Counted from the stretch's first letter, positions 1 to 9,015 are shown. The stretch is DNA of 43,250 nucleotides from Spirosoma lacussanchae (GCF_005870035.1 NZ_SWJG01000015.1:1-43250), one strand, 5' to 3'. Program-made: numbers and translations. Notes: generated from the letters alone by a model not told the origin.

Positions 1-115
1 GATGAGTCATCCGGTATAAAGGGGCGTTGGAGACGACGACGTTGATAGGCGGCAGGTGTAGGCACAGAGATGTGTTGAGCTGAGCCGTACTAATGGCCCC
101 GGACGCGTGTGCTTC
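1..115 (+). rRNA. rrl: 23S ribosomal RNA, 3' end (partial)
   Basis: The first ~115 bases match the conserved 3' end of bacterial 23S rRNA: the stretches gacgacgacgttgataggc, gatgtgttgagctgagcc and gtactaatgg fall in the expected order. The gene enters from the left edge. The exact 3' end is approximate because the terminal helix partner (the 5' end) is outside the window. Confidence 0.9.
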
Positions 116-260
116 GCTTGGTCTGAAATTATTGATAACCTGATCGTTTTGTATAAAAGTCTCTCTGGGCGTTTTAGACTGTCTCTTCTTCCTGTAGGGT
201 AAAGAATAAATCATTAGATCACAGTCAAGCCTAGTAGCGGCTGCGGTCGACAAGCAACAA

Positions 261-377
261 GCAGGTTGGTGCTGGTAAGGCGGGTGAACACCTCTTCCAT
301 TCCGAACAGAGCCGTTAAGCCCCGTACTGCCGATGGTACTGCTGTCACAAGTGGGAGAGTAGGAAGGTGCCACCTGC
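261..377 (+). rRNA. rrf: 5S ribosomal RNA
   Basis: The conserved 5S core is visible: acctcttccattccgaacag, then gttaagcc, gccgatggtactgc and gtgggagagtagga. The ends gcaggt (261-266) and acctgc (371-376) can form the terminal helix. It lies about 145 bases after the 23S end, as in an rRNA operon. The spacer between them (about 116-260) holds nothing else recognisable. Confidence 0.93.
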
Positions 378-390
378 TGTTATTGAAGGC

Positions 391-426
391 AAAAGCCGTT
401 ATCCGATTCCGGGTAACGGCTTTTTG
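391..426 (+). terminator. rRNA operon terminator
   Basis: A rho-independent terminator directly follows 5S. An aaagccgtta...taacggcttt stem with a short loop is followed by a run of five T. The convergent LOG gene ends 20 bases beyond. Confidence 0.88.
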
Positions 427-446
427 CTTATGCAGCGATGAGCTAA

Positions 447-1001
447 TTAATAAACCTGGTCCCAAAACTCCTTTATTTGTCGTAGAGCGTCGTCAACCGA
501 TTCGGCAATCAGTAGCAAGTCTCTGTTTTCTGCCTTCAAGAAGCCATCGGTAACGCAGCGATCAAGTTGCTGTAGCATCAGATCATAGTAACCGTTCACG
601 TTTATGACGACAATCGGGCCGTCATATAACTTCAGCTGACGCCAGGCCAGTATCTCGAACAACTCGTCGAAGGTGCCATAGCCACCCGGGAGCGTGATGA
701 CGCCTTTGGCTAGCTGAACCATCTTGAACTTGCGTTCGTGCATGGTCTCTACAAAGTGTAGTTCGGTGAGGGTGTTGTGCGCCACTTCGAGCTCTGCGAG
801 GAAATTTGGTATCACGCCCGTCACTTCTCCGCCATTCTGCATGACTGCATCGGCCACATTACCCATCAGACCAAAGCCCCCACCGCCATAAATGAGCCTA
901 ATGTTGAAAGCCGCCAGCTTCTCACCCAATTCAATGGCAACTTCTTTATAAACTGAGTTTGCTCCAGGGCTAGAGCCGCAATAAACGACGATACTGTGCA
1001 T
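447..1001 (-). CDS. LOG family protein (TIGR00730-type, cytokinin riboside phosphoribohydrolase-like)
   Basis: This 184-residue Rossmann-fold protein belongs to the LOG family. Known members hydrolyse the N-glycosidic bond of nucleoside 5'-monophosphates; many bacterial members were misnamed lysine decarboxylases. Visible signatures are the N-terminal VVYCGSSPGAN, the glycine-rich GGGGFGLMG and the hallmark PGGYGTFDELFE, whose PGGxGTxxE residues form the active site. The chosen ATG gives the usual short N terminus (MHSIVVYCGSS); an in-frame ATG at 1034 would add 11 residues without family resemblance. It is 54 bases downstream of mpl on the same strand and may be co-transcribed with it. The bacterial substrate cannot be told from sequence. 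Confidence 0.9.
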   Translation of the reverse strand: MHSIVVYCGSSPGANSVYKEVAIELGEKLAAFNIRLIYGGGGFGLMGNVADAVMQNGGEVTGVIPNFLAELEVAHNTLTELHFVETMHERKFKMVQLAKGVITLPGGYGTFDELFEILAWRQLKLYDGPIVVINVNGYYDLMLQQLDRCVTDGFLKAENRDLLLIAESVDDALRQIKEFWDQVY

Positions 1002-1055
1002 AAAATAAGAGGGCTGCATCTGCGTCCAGCCCATTAAGAGTTGATAGTATAACGG

Positions 1056-2420
1056 TTAAATAAGCTGATCCGAAAGAGTTTCGAGGTTGACTCCTCCGAA
1101 CGTACCCGAACTCATGAACAAGAAAGCATCGGCCTTATCACGCTGACTGGAAAGGTAAGCCTCAAGATCAGCCGGGTCGGTTAGTACAGTCAGATCAGGC
1201 CGTTCAAAAGCAATCTTTACGTCGTCAGGACTGATGGGCGAAAGCTGCTTGATGGCAAATGTGTTGACGTCAAAATAGACAACGGCTGTATCTGCGGAGT
1301 CCAGACTTCCTTTGTACTGGCTTAAAAACGTTTTGTTGAGGCTGCTGTACGTATGCAGTTCAAAAGCGGCTAGCAGGCGTTTACTGGGGAACTGTTGCTT
1401 TACTGCTTCTGTAGTTGCTTCTACTTTGGAAGGCGAATGAGCAAAGTCGCGGAAAACAATTCGTGTACCGTTCTGGGCAACCTTCTCGAGTCGGTGAGCC
1501 GCACCTTTAAACGAAGAAATCGCTTCGTAGAACTGGTCGTCTGTAATACCAATCTGATCCAGTACCGTCAAGGCACCAGACAGATTCCTCATGTTATGCT
1601 CGCCGAAAATCTGCACCGGAATTTGCTTGCTCTGTCGGGTAATCAGAAAGGTTGCTCCGTCGACGATCGTATGCGGATGGGCCTGGTAAGGAATTTCGTT
1701 AACATCGGCCCGCTCCTTCTGACCGATAACGTCGAGCATGTCGTCAGACTCATCAAAAATGAGAATACCACCCTTAGGCATGGCTTCAGCCAGCATTTCG
1801 AATTGATCGACGTACAGCTCCCAGGTTGGGTACAGATTGACATGATCCCAGGCAATACCACTGATCAGTGCGATGTGGGGATGGTAATGCAGAAATTTGG
1901 GTTGAGAATCGACCGGTGATGATGCATATTCATCGCCCTCAATTACAATAAGAGGAGCATCCGCAGAAAGTTTGGCCATCGTTTCGAAACCATTGAGCTG
2001 AGCACCTACCAGGTAATCGAACTGCCGGTTATGATACTTCAGTACGTGCATAACGATCGACGTTATGGTTGTTTTGCCATGGCTGCCCGCAATGACCACC
2101 CGCTGTTTCTGCTTGCTTTGCTGGTAAATGTATTCCGGGTAAGAAAAGATGGGTAACCCCAGTTCCTGCGCCCTGACCAGTTCCGGGTTGTCTTTCCTGG
2201 CGTGCATACCAACAATAACGGCTTCCAGTTCAGCATGGATTTTTTCCGGAAACCAGCCAATTGTGGCTGGTAACAGACCCTGTTGCTGCAGTCGGGAGCG
2301 GGATGGTTCGTAAATCTCGTCGTCGGAGCCGGTAACGATATAGCCCTGTTGATGAAGTGCCAGCGCGAGGTTATGCATGGCGCTGCCACCAATCGAAATA
2401 AAGTGTATTGATTTAGACAT
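1056..2420 (-). CDS. mpl: UDP-N-acetylmuramate:L-alanyl-gamma-D-glutamyl-meso-diaminopimelate ligase (Mpl-like)
   Basis: A cytoplasmic Mur-ligase family enzyme of 454 residues. Mpl re-ligates the recovered murein tripeptide to UDP-MurNAc in peptidoglycan recycling. The N-terminal nucleotide-binding region reads IHFISIGGSAMHNLALAL, the ATP loop is GSHGKTTITS, and EGDEYASS and the later FGEHNMRNLSGAL follow in Mur-ligase order. The His in the P-loop and the overall layout favour Mpl over MurC, which is usually a separate gene. The ATG at 2420 is preferred because it puts the glycine loop close to the N terminus; the ATG at 2447 adds nine residues. MurC-type activity cannot be excluded from sequence alone. 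Confidence 0.87.
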   Translation of the reverse strand: MSKSIHFISIGGSAMHNLALALHQQGYIVTGSDDEIYEPSRSRLQQQGLLPATIGWFPEKIHAELEAVIVGMHARKDNPELVRAQELGLPIFSYPEYIYQQSKQKQRVVIAGSHGKTTITSIVMHVLKYHNRQFDYLVGAQLNGFETMAKLSADAPLIVIEGDEYASSPVDSQPKFLHYHPHIALISGIAWDHVNLYPTWELYVDQFEMLAEAMPKGGILIFDESDDMLDVIGQKERADVNEIPYQAHPHTIVDGATFLITRQSKQIPVQIFGEHNMRNLSGALTVLDQIGITDDQFYEAISSFKGAAHRLEKVAQNGTRIVFRDFAHSPSKVEATTEAVKQQFPSKRLLAAFELHTYSSLNKTFLSQYKGSLDSADTAVVYFDVNTFAIKQLSPISPDDVKIAFERPDLTVLTDPADLEAYLSSQRDKADAFLFMSSGTFGGVNLETLSDQLI

Positions 2421-2586
2421 TCCGTATAACGGTCGGTAAACAGGCAAAAGTACGTTTTTTCGATGTCAATACTCGGTATGGGTACCGACGGGCATCGGTG
2501 TGATTATGGAAAAACGAATTTGCTGACCTGTTGTTATTAAACCACTTTGTAGCCGGGCAGAAGGCGGTCGCATATTGCGCAATCAT

Positions 2587-2594
2587 TAATTTTG
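2587..2594 (+). promoter_or_regulatory. Possible -7 promoter element (taattttg) in the 2421-2747 intergenic region
   Basis: The 327-base gap between the divergent mpl and arginine decarboxylase genes holds no gene. It contains taattttg, a match to the Bacteroidota -7 consensus TAnnTTTG, facing the decarboxylase. No good TTG lies about 20 bases upstream. A 10-base palindrome attgcgcaat (2574-2583) sits just before it and could be a protein-binding site. Confidence 0.35.
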
Positions 2595-2747
2595 GGCCTG
2601 TGTCGAATCAAACCCCCGCATTTTTCGTTGACTATCTTGCACGCGTACTGGTCTTGGAAACCCCATTTTTAGTGGCCATTTTCGCGCCTGTTTTTTGAAC
2701 CACAAACCGCTTCAGCGGACAGCCCATTTTATGCGATAACCGGAGGG

Positions 2748-4232
2748 ATGAAGACATACTATGACCTCATTGATCAGACATTTGAGTTCCCTACGCGGGA
2801 GTTCAATGTTGAGAACAACCAACTGATGTTCAATAATGTCCCCTTGATGGACATAGTCAAAGAGTACGGTACGCCCCTTAAGCTGACCTACCTGCCTAAA
2901 ATCACGGAGCATATTGAACACGCCAAGCTGCTGTTCAAGAACGCCATGAAGCGGTATAACTACAAGGGTAACTATACGTACTGCTACTGCACGAAGTCAT
3001 CCCATTTCCGATTTGTACTCGACGAGGTTCTCAAAAATAACGTCCATCTCGAAACGTCTTCGGCCTATGATGTTCCCATAATTCGGGAACTCTACAAAGC
3101 TGGCAAGGTGAGTAAGAACACGTATATCATTTGTAATGGTTATAAGCGGCCGCTCTATACGCAGTACATCAGCGAACTACTGAACGAAGGATTCACGAAC
3201 TGTATTCCCGTTCTCGACAATCTGAAAGAGATCGAAGCCTACGAGAACTCGGTTACGGCCGAAACCGTCAACTTCGGGATCCGGATCGCTACAGACGAGG
3301 AGCCGAACTTCGCCTTTTACACCTCGCGGCTAGGCATTCGCTACAGCGATGTGAACGAACTGTACCGTAGCAAAATCGCGACTAACGAGCGGTTCAAGCT
3401 GAAAATGCTTCACTTCTTCATCAATACGGGCATTAAAGACAGCGCGTATTACTGGAGTGAGCTGAGCCGGTTCATGTACAAATACTGCGAGTTACGAAAG
3501 ATGTGTCCAGACCTCGATTCCGTTGATATTGGGGGTGGCATGCCTATCCAGACTTCGTTTCAGTTCACGTATGACTACCAGGCCATGATCGATCAGATCG
3601 TGGAAAGTATTCAGTGGATCTGTAACAAGAATAACGTACCGGTTCCGAATATTTTCACCGAATTTGGTTCCTATACCGTCGGCGAAAGCGGTGCCGTTAT
3701 TTATAAAGTGATCGATCAGAAGCTCCAGAATGACAAAGAGTTGTGGTACATGATCGATGGTTCGTTCATTACCCAACTGCCCGATTCGTGGGGCCTGGGG
3801 CAGAAATACATTATGCTGTCGGTCAACAACTGGGACAACCCGTACCAGAAAGTAAACCTCGGTGGTCTGACCTGCGACTCTCACGACTTTTATAATACCG
3901 AAACTCACAGCGCTGACCTGTACCTGCCCATTTTTGATCAGGATGCCGAAGACCAGTATATCGGTCTTTTCCATACGGGCGCTTATCAGGAGTCGCTGGG
4001 CGGCTACGGTGGTATTCAGCACTGCCTCATTCCGGCCCCGCAGCACGTCATTGTCGACAAAGACGACGAGGGCAACCTACGGACTCGCCTGTTTGCACCG
4101 GAGCAAAACAGTGAGGTAATGCTGAAAATACTGGGTTACGGCGGTGCCGAACCGGGTATGACCGAGCTGGAAGCCACAGAAGCCGCCGAAGAACGCGAAG
4201 AAGAAGCTGAACTCGTGCGAGACGATACCTAA
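2748..4232 (+). CDS. speA: Arginine decarboxylase-like fold-III PLP enzyme
   Basis: A cytoplasmic enzyme of 494 residues in the alanine racemase-like (type III) PLP decarboxylase group. The N-terminal barrel carries the probable PLP lysine in YCYCTKSSH (around residue 86), followed by LETSSAYDVPII, the phosphate-binding SVDIGGGMP and the second-domain CDSHDFYNTE, where Cys and Asp are typical of the dimer-interface active site. Proteins of this size in Bacteroidota are annotated as arginine decarboxylase (agmatine for polyamine synthesis) and are shorter than E. coli SpeA. The last ~25 residues form an acidic, low-complexity tail (ELEATEAAEEREEEAE). It is monocistronic, with a strong terminator 6 bases later. 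The arginine specificity is inferred from the family. Confidence 0.8.
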   Translation: MKTYYDLIDQTFEFPTREFNVENNQLMFNNVPLMDIVKEYGTPLKLTYLPKITEHIEHAKLLFKNAMKRYNYKGNYTYCYCTKSSHFRFVLDEVLKNNVHLETSSAYDVPIIRELYKAGKVSKNTYIICNGYKRPLYTQYISELLNEGFTNCIPVLDNLKEIEAYENSVTAETVNFGIRIATDEEPNFAFYTSRLGIRYSDVNELYRSKIATNERFKLKMLHFFINTGIKDSAYYWSELSRFMYKYCELRKMCPDLDSVDIGGGMPIQTSFQFTYDYQAMIDQIVESIQWICNKNNVPVPNIFTEFGSYTVGESGAVIYKVIDQKLQNDKELWYMIDGSFITQLPDSWGLGQKYIMLSVNNWDNPYQKVNLGGLTCDSHDFYNTETHSADLYLPIFDQDAEDQYIGLFHTGAYQESLGGYGGIQHCLIPAPQHVIVDKDDEGNLRTRLFAPEQNSEVMLKILGYGGAEPGMTELEATEAAEEREEEAELVRDDT

Positions 4233-4238
4233 CCGATA

Positions 4239-4275
4239 GGCCGGTAGAAACGAAACTGATTCGTTTCTACCGGCC
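4239..4275 (+). terminator. Terminator after the arginine decarboxylase gene
   Basis: A perfect 15-base-pair stem (4239-4253 with 4261-4275) with a 7-base loop starts 6 bases after the stop codon. A T-rich stretch (gttttttg) follows about 10 bases later. Confidence 0.8.
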
Positions 4276-4360
4276 GGCGTGGTACGTTTTTTGTACGATT
4301 CAGATGCGTAATTTCGTTTATCATCTGACCGCAATAGAGATTCAAACGACCATCTTATTC

Positions 4361-4489
4361 ATGAAAAAACTACTGATTTTGGGCGCTCTGCTAGCGACAG
4401 TATCGCTGGGATCGTGTGCGCGGAAAGCCAACTGTCCTGCCTACGGAAGCGTGCAGAAGCCCGCGTCGACACAGCAGGTACGAGCGTAG
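4361..4489 (+). CDS. Small lipoprotein (42 residues)
   Basis: A tiny secreted lipoprotein. The ATG at 4361 gives a signal peptide with two lysines, a hydrophobic stretch and the lipobox LGSC (Cys about residue 19). The mature part is only about 24 residues and starts CARKANCPAYG. A CPAYG motif next to the lipidated Cys occurs in short lipoproteins of related bacteria, as far as I recall. Its function is unknown. It stands alone between two terminating or convergent genes. Confidence 0.65.
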   Translation: MKKLLILGALLATVSLGSCARKANCPAYGSVQKPASTQQVRA

Positions 4490-4526
4490 GGACAAGAAAC
4501 TGTCGATTTGCCGCCAATCAGATAGC

Positions 4527-5078
4527 CTAGGCTGCCTGGTTGGCGGTATTGCTTTTGTGGGCTACCTCAAGGACGAAGCGCGAAGCCTCCAGCAGGTTAG
4601 GCGCGCAGCCGTCGCATTCGGGGGTCAGCTCGGGCGAATGGGCAATACGGACGGTGCGTACTCCTACCCGGCGACCGGCCTGCATGTCGCGTAAGGCATC
4701 CCCAATCATCCACGATTCGTCGGGAGTGATGTCATACTTGGCCATGGCTTTTTCGAGCAACAGAGAACCAGGCTTGCGGGTCAGCGATTCAGAGTCGTAA
4801 CTCGGATGATGGGGGCTGTAATAAATATCGTCGATGAGATGATCACAGCGCTCCTGGAGGTAATTGTAACAGGCCATCACATCATCGCGCGTGTAGAGTC
4901 CCTTAGCAATGCCGGCCTGGTTGGTAATTACAATGAGCAGATAACCGGCTGCTTTGAGCGAACGCAGTGCTTCCGGAACGCCTTCGGGTATGATGAAGTC
5001 TTCGACCCGATAAACGTAGTCGGTTCTGTCTTCATTCAATACGCCGTCACGATCTAAGAAAATGCACTTGTTCATCAT
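4527..5078 (-). CDS. HAD-IIIA phosphatase, GmhB-like (heptose bisphosphate phosphatase / histidinol-phosphatase family)
   Basis: A HAD-superfamily phosphatase of 183 residues. The catalytic DxD motif is in CIFLDRDGVLNED (D9 nucleophile, D11), motif II is VITNQAGIAKG, the conserved Lys lies in SLTRKPGSLLL and motif IV is WMIGDALRDMQAG. The closest named relatives remove the 7-phosphate of D-glycero-D-manno-heptose 1,7-bisphosphate for LPS core synthesis, or act as histidinol phosphatase. Typical GmhB proteins have a zinc loop with three Cys and one His around CxHHP...CxC; here the loop reads SPHHPSYDSESLTRKP with no cysteine, so zinc is probably absent. The ATG at 5075 is an equally good start. 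The enzyme class is sure; the substrate is not. Confidence 0.78.
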   Translation of the reverse strand: MMNKCIFLDRDGVLNEDRTDYVYRVEDFIIPEGVPEALRSLKAAGYLLIVITNQAGIAKGLYTRDDVMACYNYLQERCDHLIDDIYYSPHHPSYDSESLTRKPGSLLLEKAMAKYDITPDESWMIGDALRDMQAGRRVGVRTVRIAHSPELTPECDGCAPNLLEASRFVLEVAHKSNTANQAA

Positions 5079-5171
5079 TGCGCTGTTCGTTGTTGATGGG
5101 TTAATTATACAACTATTCTTTTATTTATTTGAAGTATTACCCGAACAATGTCTGGTAAACTTATACTATGA

Positions 5172-5212
5172 ACTCCAGCCCGACACTTACAGAACGGGTG
5201 CCGGGCCGGAGT
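5172..5212 (-). terminator. Possible valS terminator hairpin
   Basis: A GC-rich imperfect inverted repeat (5172-5186 with 5198-5212, 13 of 15 pairs) lies 12 bases beyond the valS stop. No clear U tract follows on the minus strand, so termination is only likely. Confidence 0.35.
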
Positions 5213-5223
5213 CAACACATTAT

Positions 5224-7944
5224 CTACGCCACCAGATCACGCAGCCGCTGCTCCAGCGCCTGAATTTTTGCGTCGGCATCGGCTAGTTTCTGCCGCTCGC
5301 GGTCAACGACTTCGGGTTTGGCATTGGCCACGAATTTCTCGTTAGACAGCTTCTTCAAAATCGATTCGCGGAAACCCGTCAGGTAGTCAAGCTCCTTGCG
5401 GGCGGCTTCTGCTTCCTGCTCCATGTCGATCTCGCCGGCAATGTTGACGAAAAACTCATCGCTCTTCAGCAGGAACGAGACCGAATCGGCCGAGCGTCCT
5501 TCGGCTGATTCATCCAGATAGCTAATAGCCGATACATTCGCCATTTTCTGAATCAGGGGCTCGAGAGACGCAAACCGGGCCGGCGCGGCTGTCTTGATGG
5601 CCAGCGGTAGTTCAGTTTTAGGAGAAATCTGTTTTGTATTCCGAATGTTTCGGACGTTCGTAATAATCTCGAACAGCGTTTCGAAATCAGACAGAATCTG
5701 CGCGTCGACCGTACCGGCCTTCGGAAAGCTGGCTACGCATATGCTGTCGCCGGGTTTCCGTTCTCTGATTTCCTGCCAGATTTCTTCGGTTATGAACGGC
5801 ATGAACGGATGGGCCAGTTGCATGAGCCGCTCAAAGAAATCGATCGTAGCGTTGTACGTAGGGGCGTCTATGGGCGTTGCAGTGCCCGTAGATACGTCGA
5901 ATGCCGGTTTGATGAGTTCGAGGTACTGCGAGCAGAAATCGTCCCAGATCAGCTTATATATGGCCTGCAGGGCGTCAGAAATTCGGAACTTGCTGAAATC
6001 GTCTTCGATCTGAGTCAGCGTGGCGCTCAGCTTGGCCTCAAACCATTGGATGGGTAGAGATGCAATCCGTTGCGTCTCCTGATCGGCCGAATCTGGCTGG
6101 CGCGAATGAGACGCAACGGATTGCGTCTCTACGACTGTCCATCCTTTTACCAACCGGAAGGCGTTCCAGATTTTGTTGCTGAAGTTACGACCCTGTTCAA
6201 CCAGCTTCTCGTCGAACAGCAGGTCGTTGCCAGCGGCTGAACTGAAAAGCATACCCGTCCGGACTCCATCGGCACCAAACTGATCGATCAGGTCGAGCGG
6301 ATCGGGCGAGTTACCCAGCTGTTTTGACATTTTGCGGCCGAGTTTGTCGCGGACCATACCCGTGAAATACACGTCTTTGAAAGGACGTTCGCCTTTGAAC
6401 TCATAGCCCGCCATGATCATCCGGGCAACCCAGAAGAAGATAATGTCAAAGCCGGTAACGAGCGTATTAGTCGGGTAATAGTAGTCCAGATCGTTCGGGC
6501 CGGCCTTAGGTTCGTCGGAATTGCCGGATGGTTTAAACACCGACATGGGCCATAACCACGACGAAAACCAGGTGTCCAGCACATCTTCATCCTGTGTCAG
6601 GTCAGCCTCGGTCATAGCAAACAGGAGTCGCTCGTGCTGTACCTTTTCCAGCGCTTCGTGCTTGTTGCGGGCCACAACATAGGTGCCGTCTTGGAGGTAG
6701 AAAGCCGGAATCCGTTGTCCCCACCACAGCTGGCGGCTGATACACCAGTCGTGTGGGTTTTCCATCCAGGACCGGTACATATTCTTGAACTTGGCTGGGT
6801 TGAGCTGAACCGTATCGGACAGCACGCTCTCGAGGGCTGGCTTCGCGATCTCGTCCATCTTTAGGAACCACTGCAACGACAATTTCGGCTCAATAACGGC
6901 GCCGGTCCGCTCGGAGGTGCCTACATTCGACTTGTAGTCTTCGGTTTTCTCCAGATTACCAGACTCTTCGAGGAGTTTGATAATGGCTTTCCGGGCCGCA
7001 AAACGATCCTGGCCAACCAGAATCTGAGCTTTCTCGTTCAGGGTGCCGTCGTCGTTCAGAATGTCCAGTACGGGCAGGTTGTATTTGATACCCAGGGCAT
7101 AGTCATTCGGGTCGTGGGCCGGGGTTACCTTCAGGCCGCCCGTTCCAAAATCCATCGTTACGTACTCATCCGTGATGATCGGAATTTCCCGGTTGATGAG
7201 CGGAATAATGGCTTTTTTACCGTGGAGGTGTTTGTAGCGCTCGTCGTTGGGGTTTACGCAGATTGCCGCGTCGGCCATGATGGTCTCGGGCCGAACGGTG
7301 GCAATCGTGATAGAGTCCTGGCCGTTGCTGCCGACAATATCATAGCGGATATAAACCAGTTTCTGTTGAACTTCCTTCGTGATAACTTCCTCGTCCGATA
7401 CGGCCGTGAGTCCCTGGGGGTCCCAGTTAACCATACGAACACCCCGGTAGATTTTACCTTTCTCGTGCAGGTCTACAAACGTATCGATGACCTCATCGTA
7501 GAGCGCCGGCTCCATCGTGAAGCGCGTCCGGTCCCAGTCGCACGATGCACCCAGTTTACGGAGTTGCTGAAGAATGATACCACCGTATTTGTGGGTCCAT
7601 TCCCAGGCGTATTCCAGAAACTGCTCGCGGGTCAGATCGTGTTTGTTAATGCCACGCTCTTTGAGCATCGCTACCACTTTAGCTTCGGTGGCGATACTGG
7701 CATGGTCGGTACCGGGCACCCAGCAGGCGTTTTTGCCCTCCATACGCGCCTTCCGGATCAGGACATCCTGAATCGTGTTGTTGAGCATGTGGCCCATATG
7801 CAGGACACCCGTCACGTTTGGGGGCGGAATAACAATGGTATACGGCTCCCGCTCGTCTGGCGTAGACTTGAAAAATTGGTTATCAAGCCAATATTGATAC
7901 CATTTTTCTTCGATGTCTTTAGGATTGTATGTCTTGGCGATCAT
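5224..7944 (-). CDS. valS: Valyl-tRNA synthetase
   Basis: A class I aminoacyl-tRNA synthetase that charges tRNA-Val (906 residues). The HIGH-type motif is HMGH (residues 49-52) in PPPNVTGVLHMGHMLN. The editing domain follows, then WCISRQLWWGQRIP and the KMSKS-type loop, here KMSKQ (538-542) in GRKMSKQLGNSPDPLDL. The anticodon-binding domain follows from about residue 630, and a C-terminal coiled coil rich in Glu, Lys and Arg covers about 840-906. Residues ~605-631, between KGWTVV and LPIQWF, are encoded by a palindromic DNA repeat (6054-6132) inserted in frame at the boundary between catalytic and anticodon domains. The gene is otherwise full length. On the minus strand, taattttg at 8033-8026 resembles a promoter -7 element. 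Confidence 0.97.
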   Translation of the reverse strand: MIAKTYNPKDIEEKWYQYWLDNQFFKSTPDEREPYTIVIPPPNVTGVLHMGHMLNNTIQDVLIRKARMEGKNACWVPGTDHASIATEAKVVAMLKERGINKHDLTREQFLEYAWEWTHKYGGIILQQLRKLGASCDWDRTRFTMEPALYDEVIDTFVDLHEKGKIYRGVRMVNWDPQGLTAVSDEEVITKEVQQKLVYIRYDIVGSNGQDSITIATVRPETIMADAAICVNPNDERYKHLHGKKAIIPLINREIPIITDEYVTMDFGTGGLKVTPAHDPNDYALGIKYNLPVLDILNDDGTLNEKAQILVGQDRFAARKAIIKLLEESGNLEKTEDYKSNVGTSERTGAVIEPKLSLQWFLKMDEIAKPALESVLSDTVQLNPAKFKNMYRSWMENPHDWCISRQLWWGQRIPAFYLQDGTYVVARNKHEALEKVQHERLLFAMTEADLTQDEDVLDTWFSSWLWPMSVFKPSGNSDEPKAGPNDLDYYYPTNTLVTGFDIIFFWVARMIMAGYEFKGERPFKDVYFTGMVRDKLGRKMSKQLGNSPDPLDLIDQFGADGVRTGMLFSSAAGNDLLFDEKLVEQGRNFSNKIWNAFRLVKGWTVVETQSVASHSRQPDSADQETQRIASLPIQWFEAKLSATLTQIEDDFSKFRISDALQAIYKLIWDDFCSQYLELIKPAFDVSTGTATPIDAPTYNATIDFFERLMQLAHPFMPFITEEIWQEIRERKPGDSICVASFPKAGTVDAQILSDFETLFEIITNVRNIRNTKQISPKTELPLAIKTAAPARFASLEPLIQKMANVSAISYLDESAEGRSADSVSFLLKSDEFFVNIAGEIDMEQEAEAARKELDYLTGFRESILKKLSNEKFVANAKPEVVDRERQKLADADAKIQALEQRLRDLVA
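6054..6132. repeat. Palindromic repeat inserted in frame within valS
   Basis: Two 25-base arms, 6054-6078 and 6108-6132, are inverted copies with one mismatch, separated by 29 bases. Each arm is itself nearly self-complementary (gagacgcaa...ttgcgtctc). The reading frame of valS stays open through it. It looks like a small interspersed palindromic element (REP/MITE-like). No second copy was noticed in this window. Confidence 0.8.
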
Positions 7945-8106
7945 AAGTCATTCGGAGTAAGCGCAATCCAGACCAACTGCACCTGTGGTTAGGCCGGATA
8001 CTAGCCGATCTGGTAGGCAGAAGCACAAAATTAGCTAAATTGAACAGGGCTAAAAAACGAAACCCGGGCCTGGTCAGTTTCAAGGCTACACTTCATTAGA
8101 ATACGT

Positions 8107-9015
8107 ATGGAATTTGGAAAGGTACATAACCTCGACGCGGTTAATTTTTCGCTTCCGCCGGGGGCTGCGTTCAACGCCCGCATCTGGGCTGCCGTAGAGC
8201 CTAGTCCGCGCCCGCAGGTTTATATTGGCGGACCAATCTGGGCCAATAAAGACTACGTGGGCAAAGTATATCCCTCTACCACCAAAGAACGCGACTACCT
8301 GCACCACTATACCCGGCAGTTCAACACCATTGAGCTAAACCTGACCCATTACCAGATTCCGACGGCAGGTATGATCGGGAAGTGGAAACAGGAAGCTACC
8401 CCCGGGTTTACCTACTGCCCAAAATTTCCGCAAGTCATCAGCCATGAGCGGCAGCTGGTGGCCACCGAAGCGCTGACCGACGAGTTCGTCAACGCGGTAC
8501 TTGGCCTCGAGGAGTTTTTGGGTATGCCGTTTCTGCAACTGCCGCCCTCGTTTGGACCGGAAAAATGGCCGGTGCTGGAAGCTTATCTGAAAAGCCTGCC
8601 TGACGAACTCGATGTGGCGGTGGAGTGCCGCCATCCGGACTGGTTCCGAACGGCAACCTGGAACCAGACGCTCGAACAGCTTTACCTGCTGCGCCGACAC
8701 GTGGTTATGACCGACGTAGCCGGTCGGCGCGACGTTCTGCACATGGGCCTGAGCAGCCCGGTCCTGACACTCCGCTTTATTGCCAACGAAGGTCACCCCA
8801 CCGACTATAGCCGGGTCGACGCCTGGGTACAGCGGCTCAAAGCCTGGTTCGACAAGGGGCTGCAAACGGCCTATATCTTTGTGCACGGCGGGGCCGACAA
8901 CGATACCGCGCCCGAACTGATTCTGTACTGGACCCGTCAGCTGAATCAGCATTGCGGACTGAACCTGAAAGAGCCCGTGCTGCAGCCAAAAGTGGTGCAG
9001 GGTAGTTTGTTTTAG
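8107..9015 (+). CDS. DUF72 domain-containing protein (YecE family)
   Basis: A 302-residue protein of the DUF72/YecE family, a TIM-barrel fold of unknown biochemical function. Family landmarks are VYIGGPIWANKDYVGKVYP near residue 40, FNTIELNLTHYQIP, FTYCPKFPQVISHE, QLPPSFGPE, AVECRHPDW and the C-terminal TAYIFVHGG. The ATG at 8107 follows the divergent valS promoter region. It appears monocistronic, and no signal peptide is visible. Nothing in the context suggests a specific role. Confidence 0.88.
   Translation: MEFGKVHNLDAVNFSLPPGAAFNARIWAAVEPSPRPQVYIGGPIWANKDYVGKVYPSTTKERDYLHHYTRQFNTIELNLTHYQIPTAGMIGKWKQEATPGFTYCPKFPQVISHERQLVATEALTDEFVNAVLGLEEFLGMPFLQLPPSFGPEKWPVLEAYLKSLPDELDVAVECRHPDWFRTATWNQTLEQLYLLRRHVVMTDVAGRRDVLHMGLSSPVLTLRFIANEGHPTDYSRVDAWVQRLKAWFDKGLQTAYIFVHGGADNDTAPELILYWTRQLNQHCGLNLKEPVLQPKVVQGSLF

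Noticed and set aside
7114..7992. A 292-codon open frame antisense to valS
   Set aside because: It lies wholly over conserved ValS coding sequence and has no recognisable motif; long antisense frames are expected in GC-rich genes.
7945..8106. T-box or other riboswitch before valS
   Set aside because: No T-box consensus or specifier hairpin is visible, and T-boxes are not expected in Bacteroidota.
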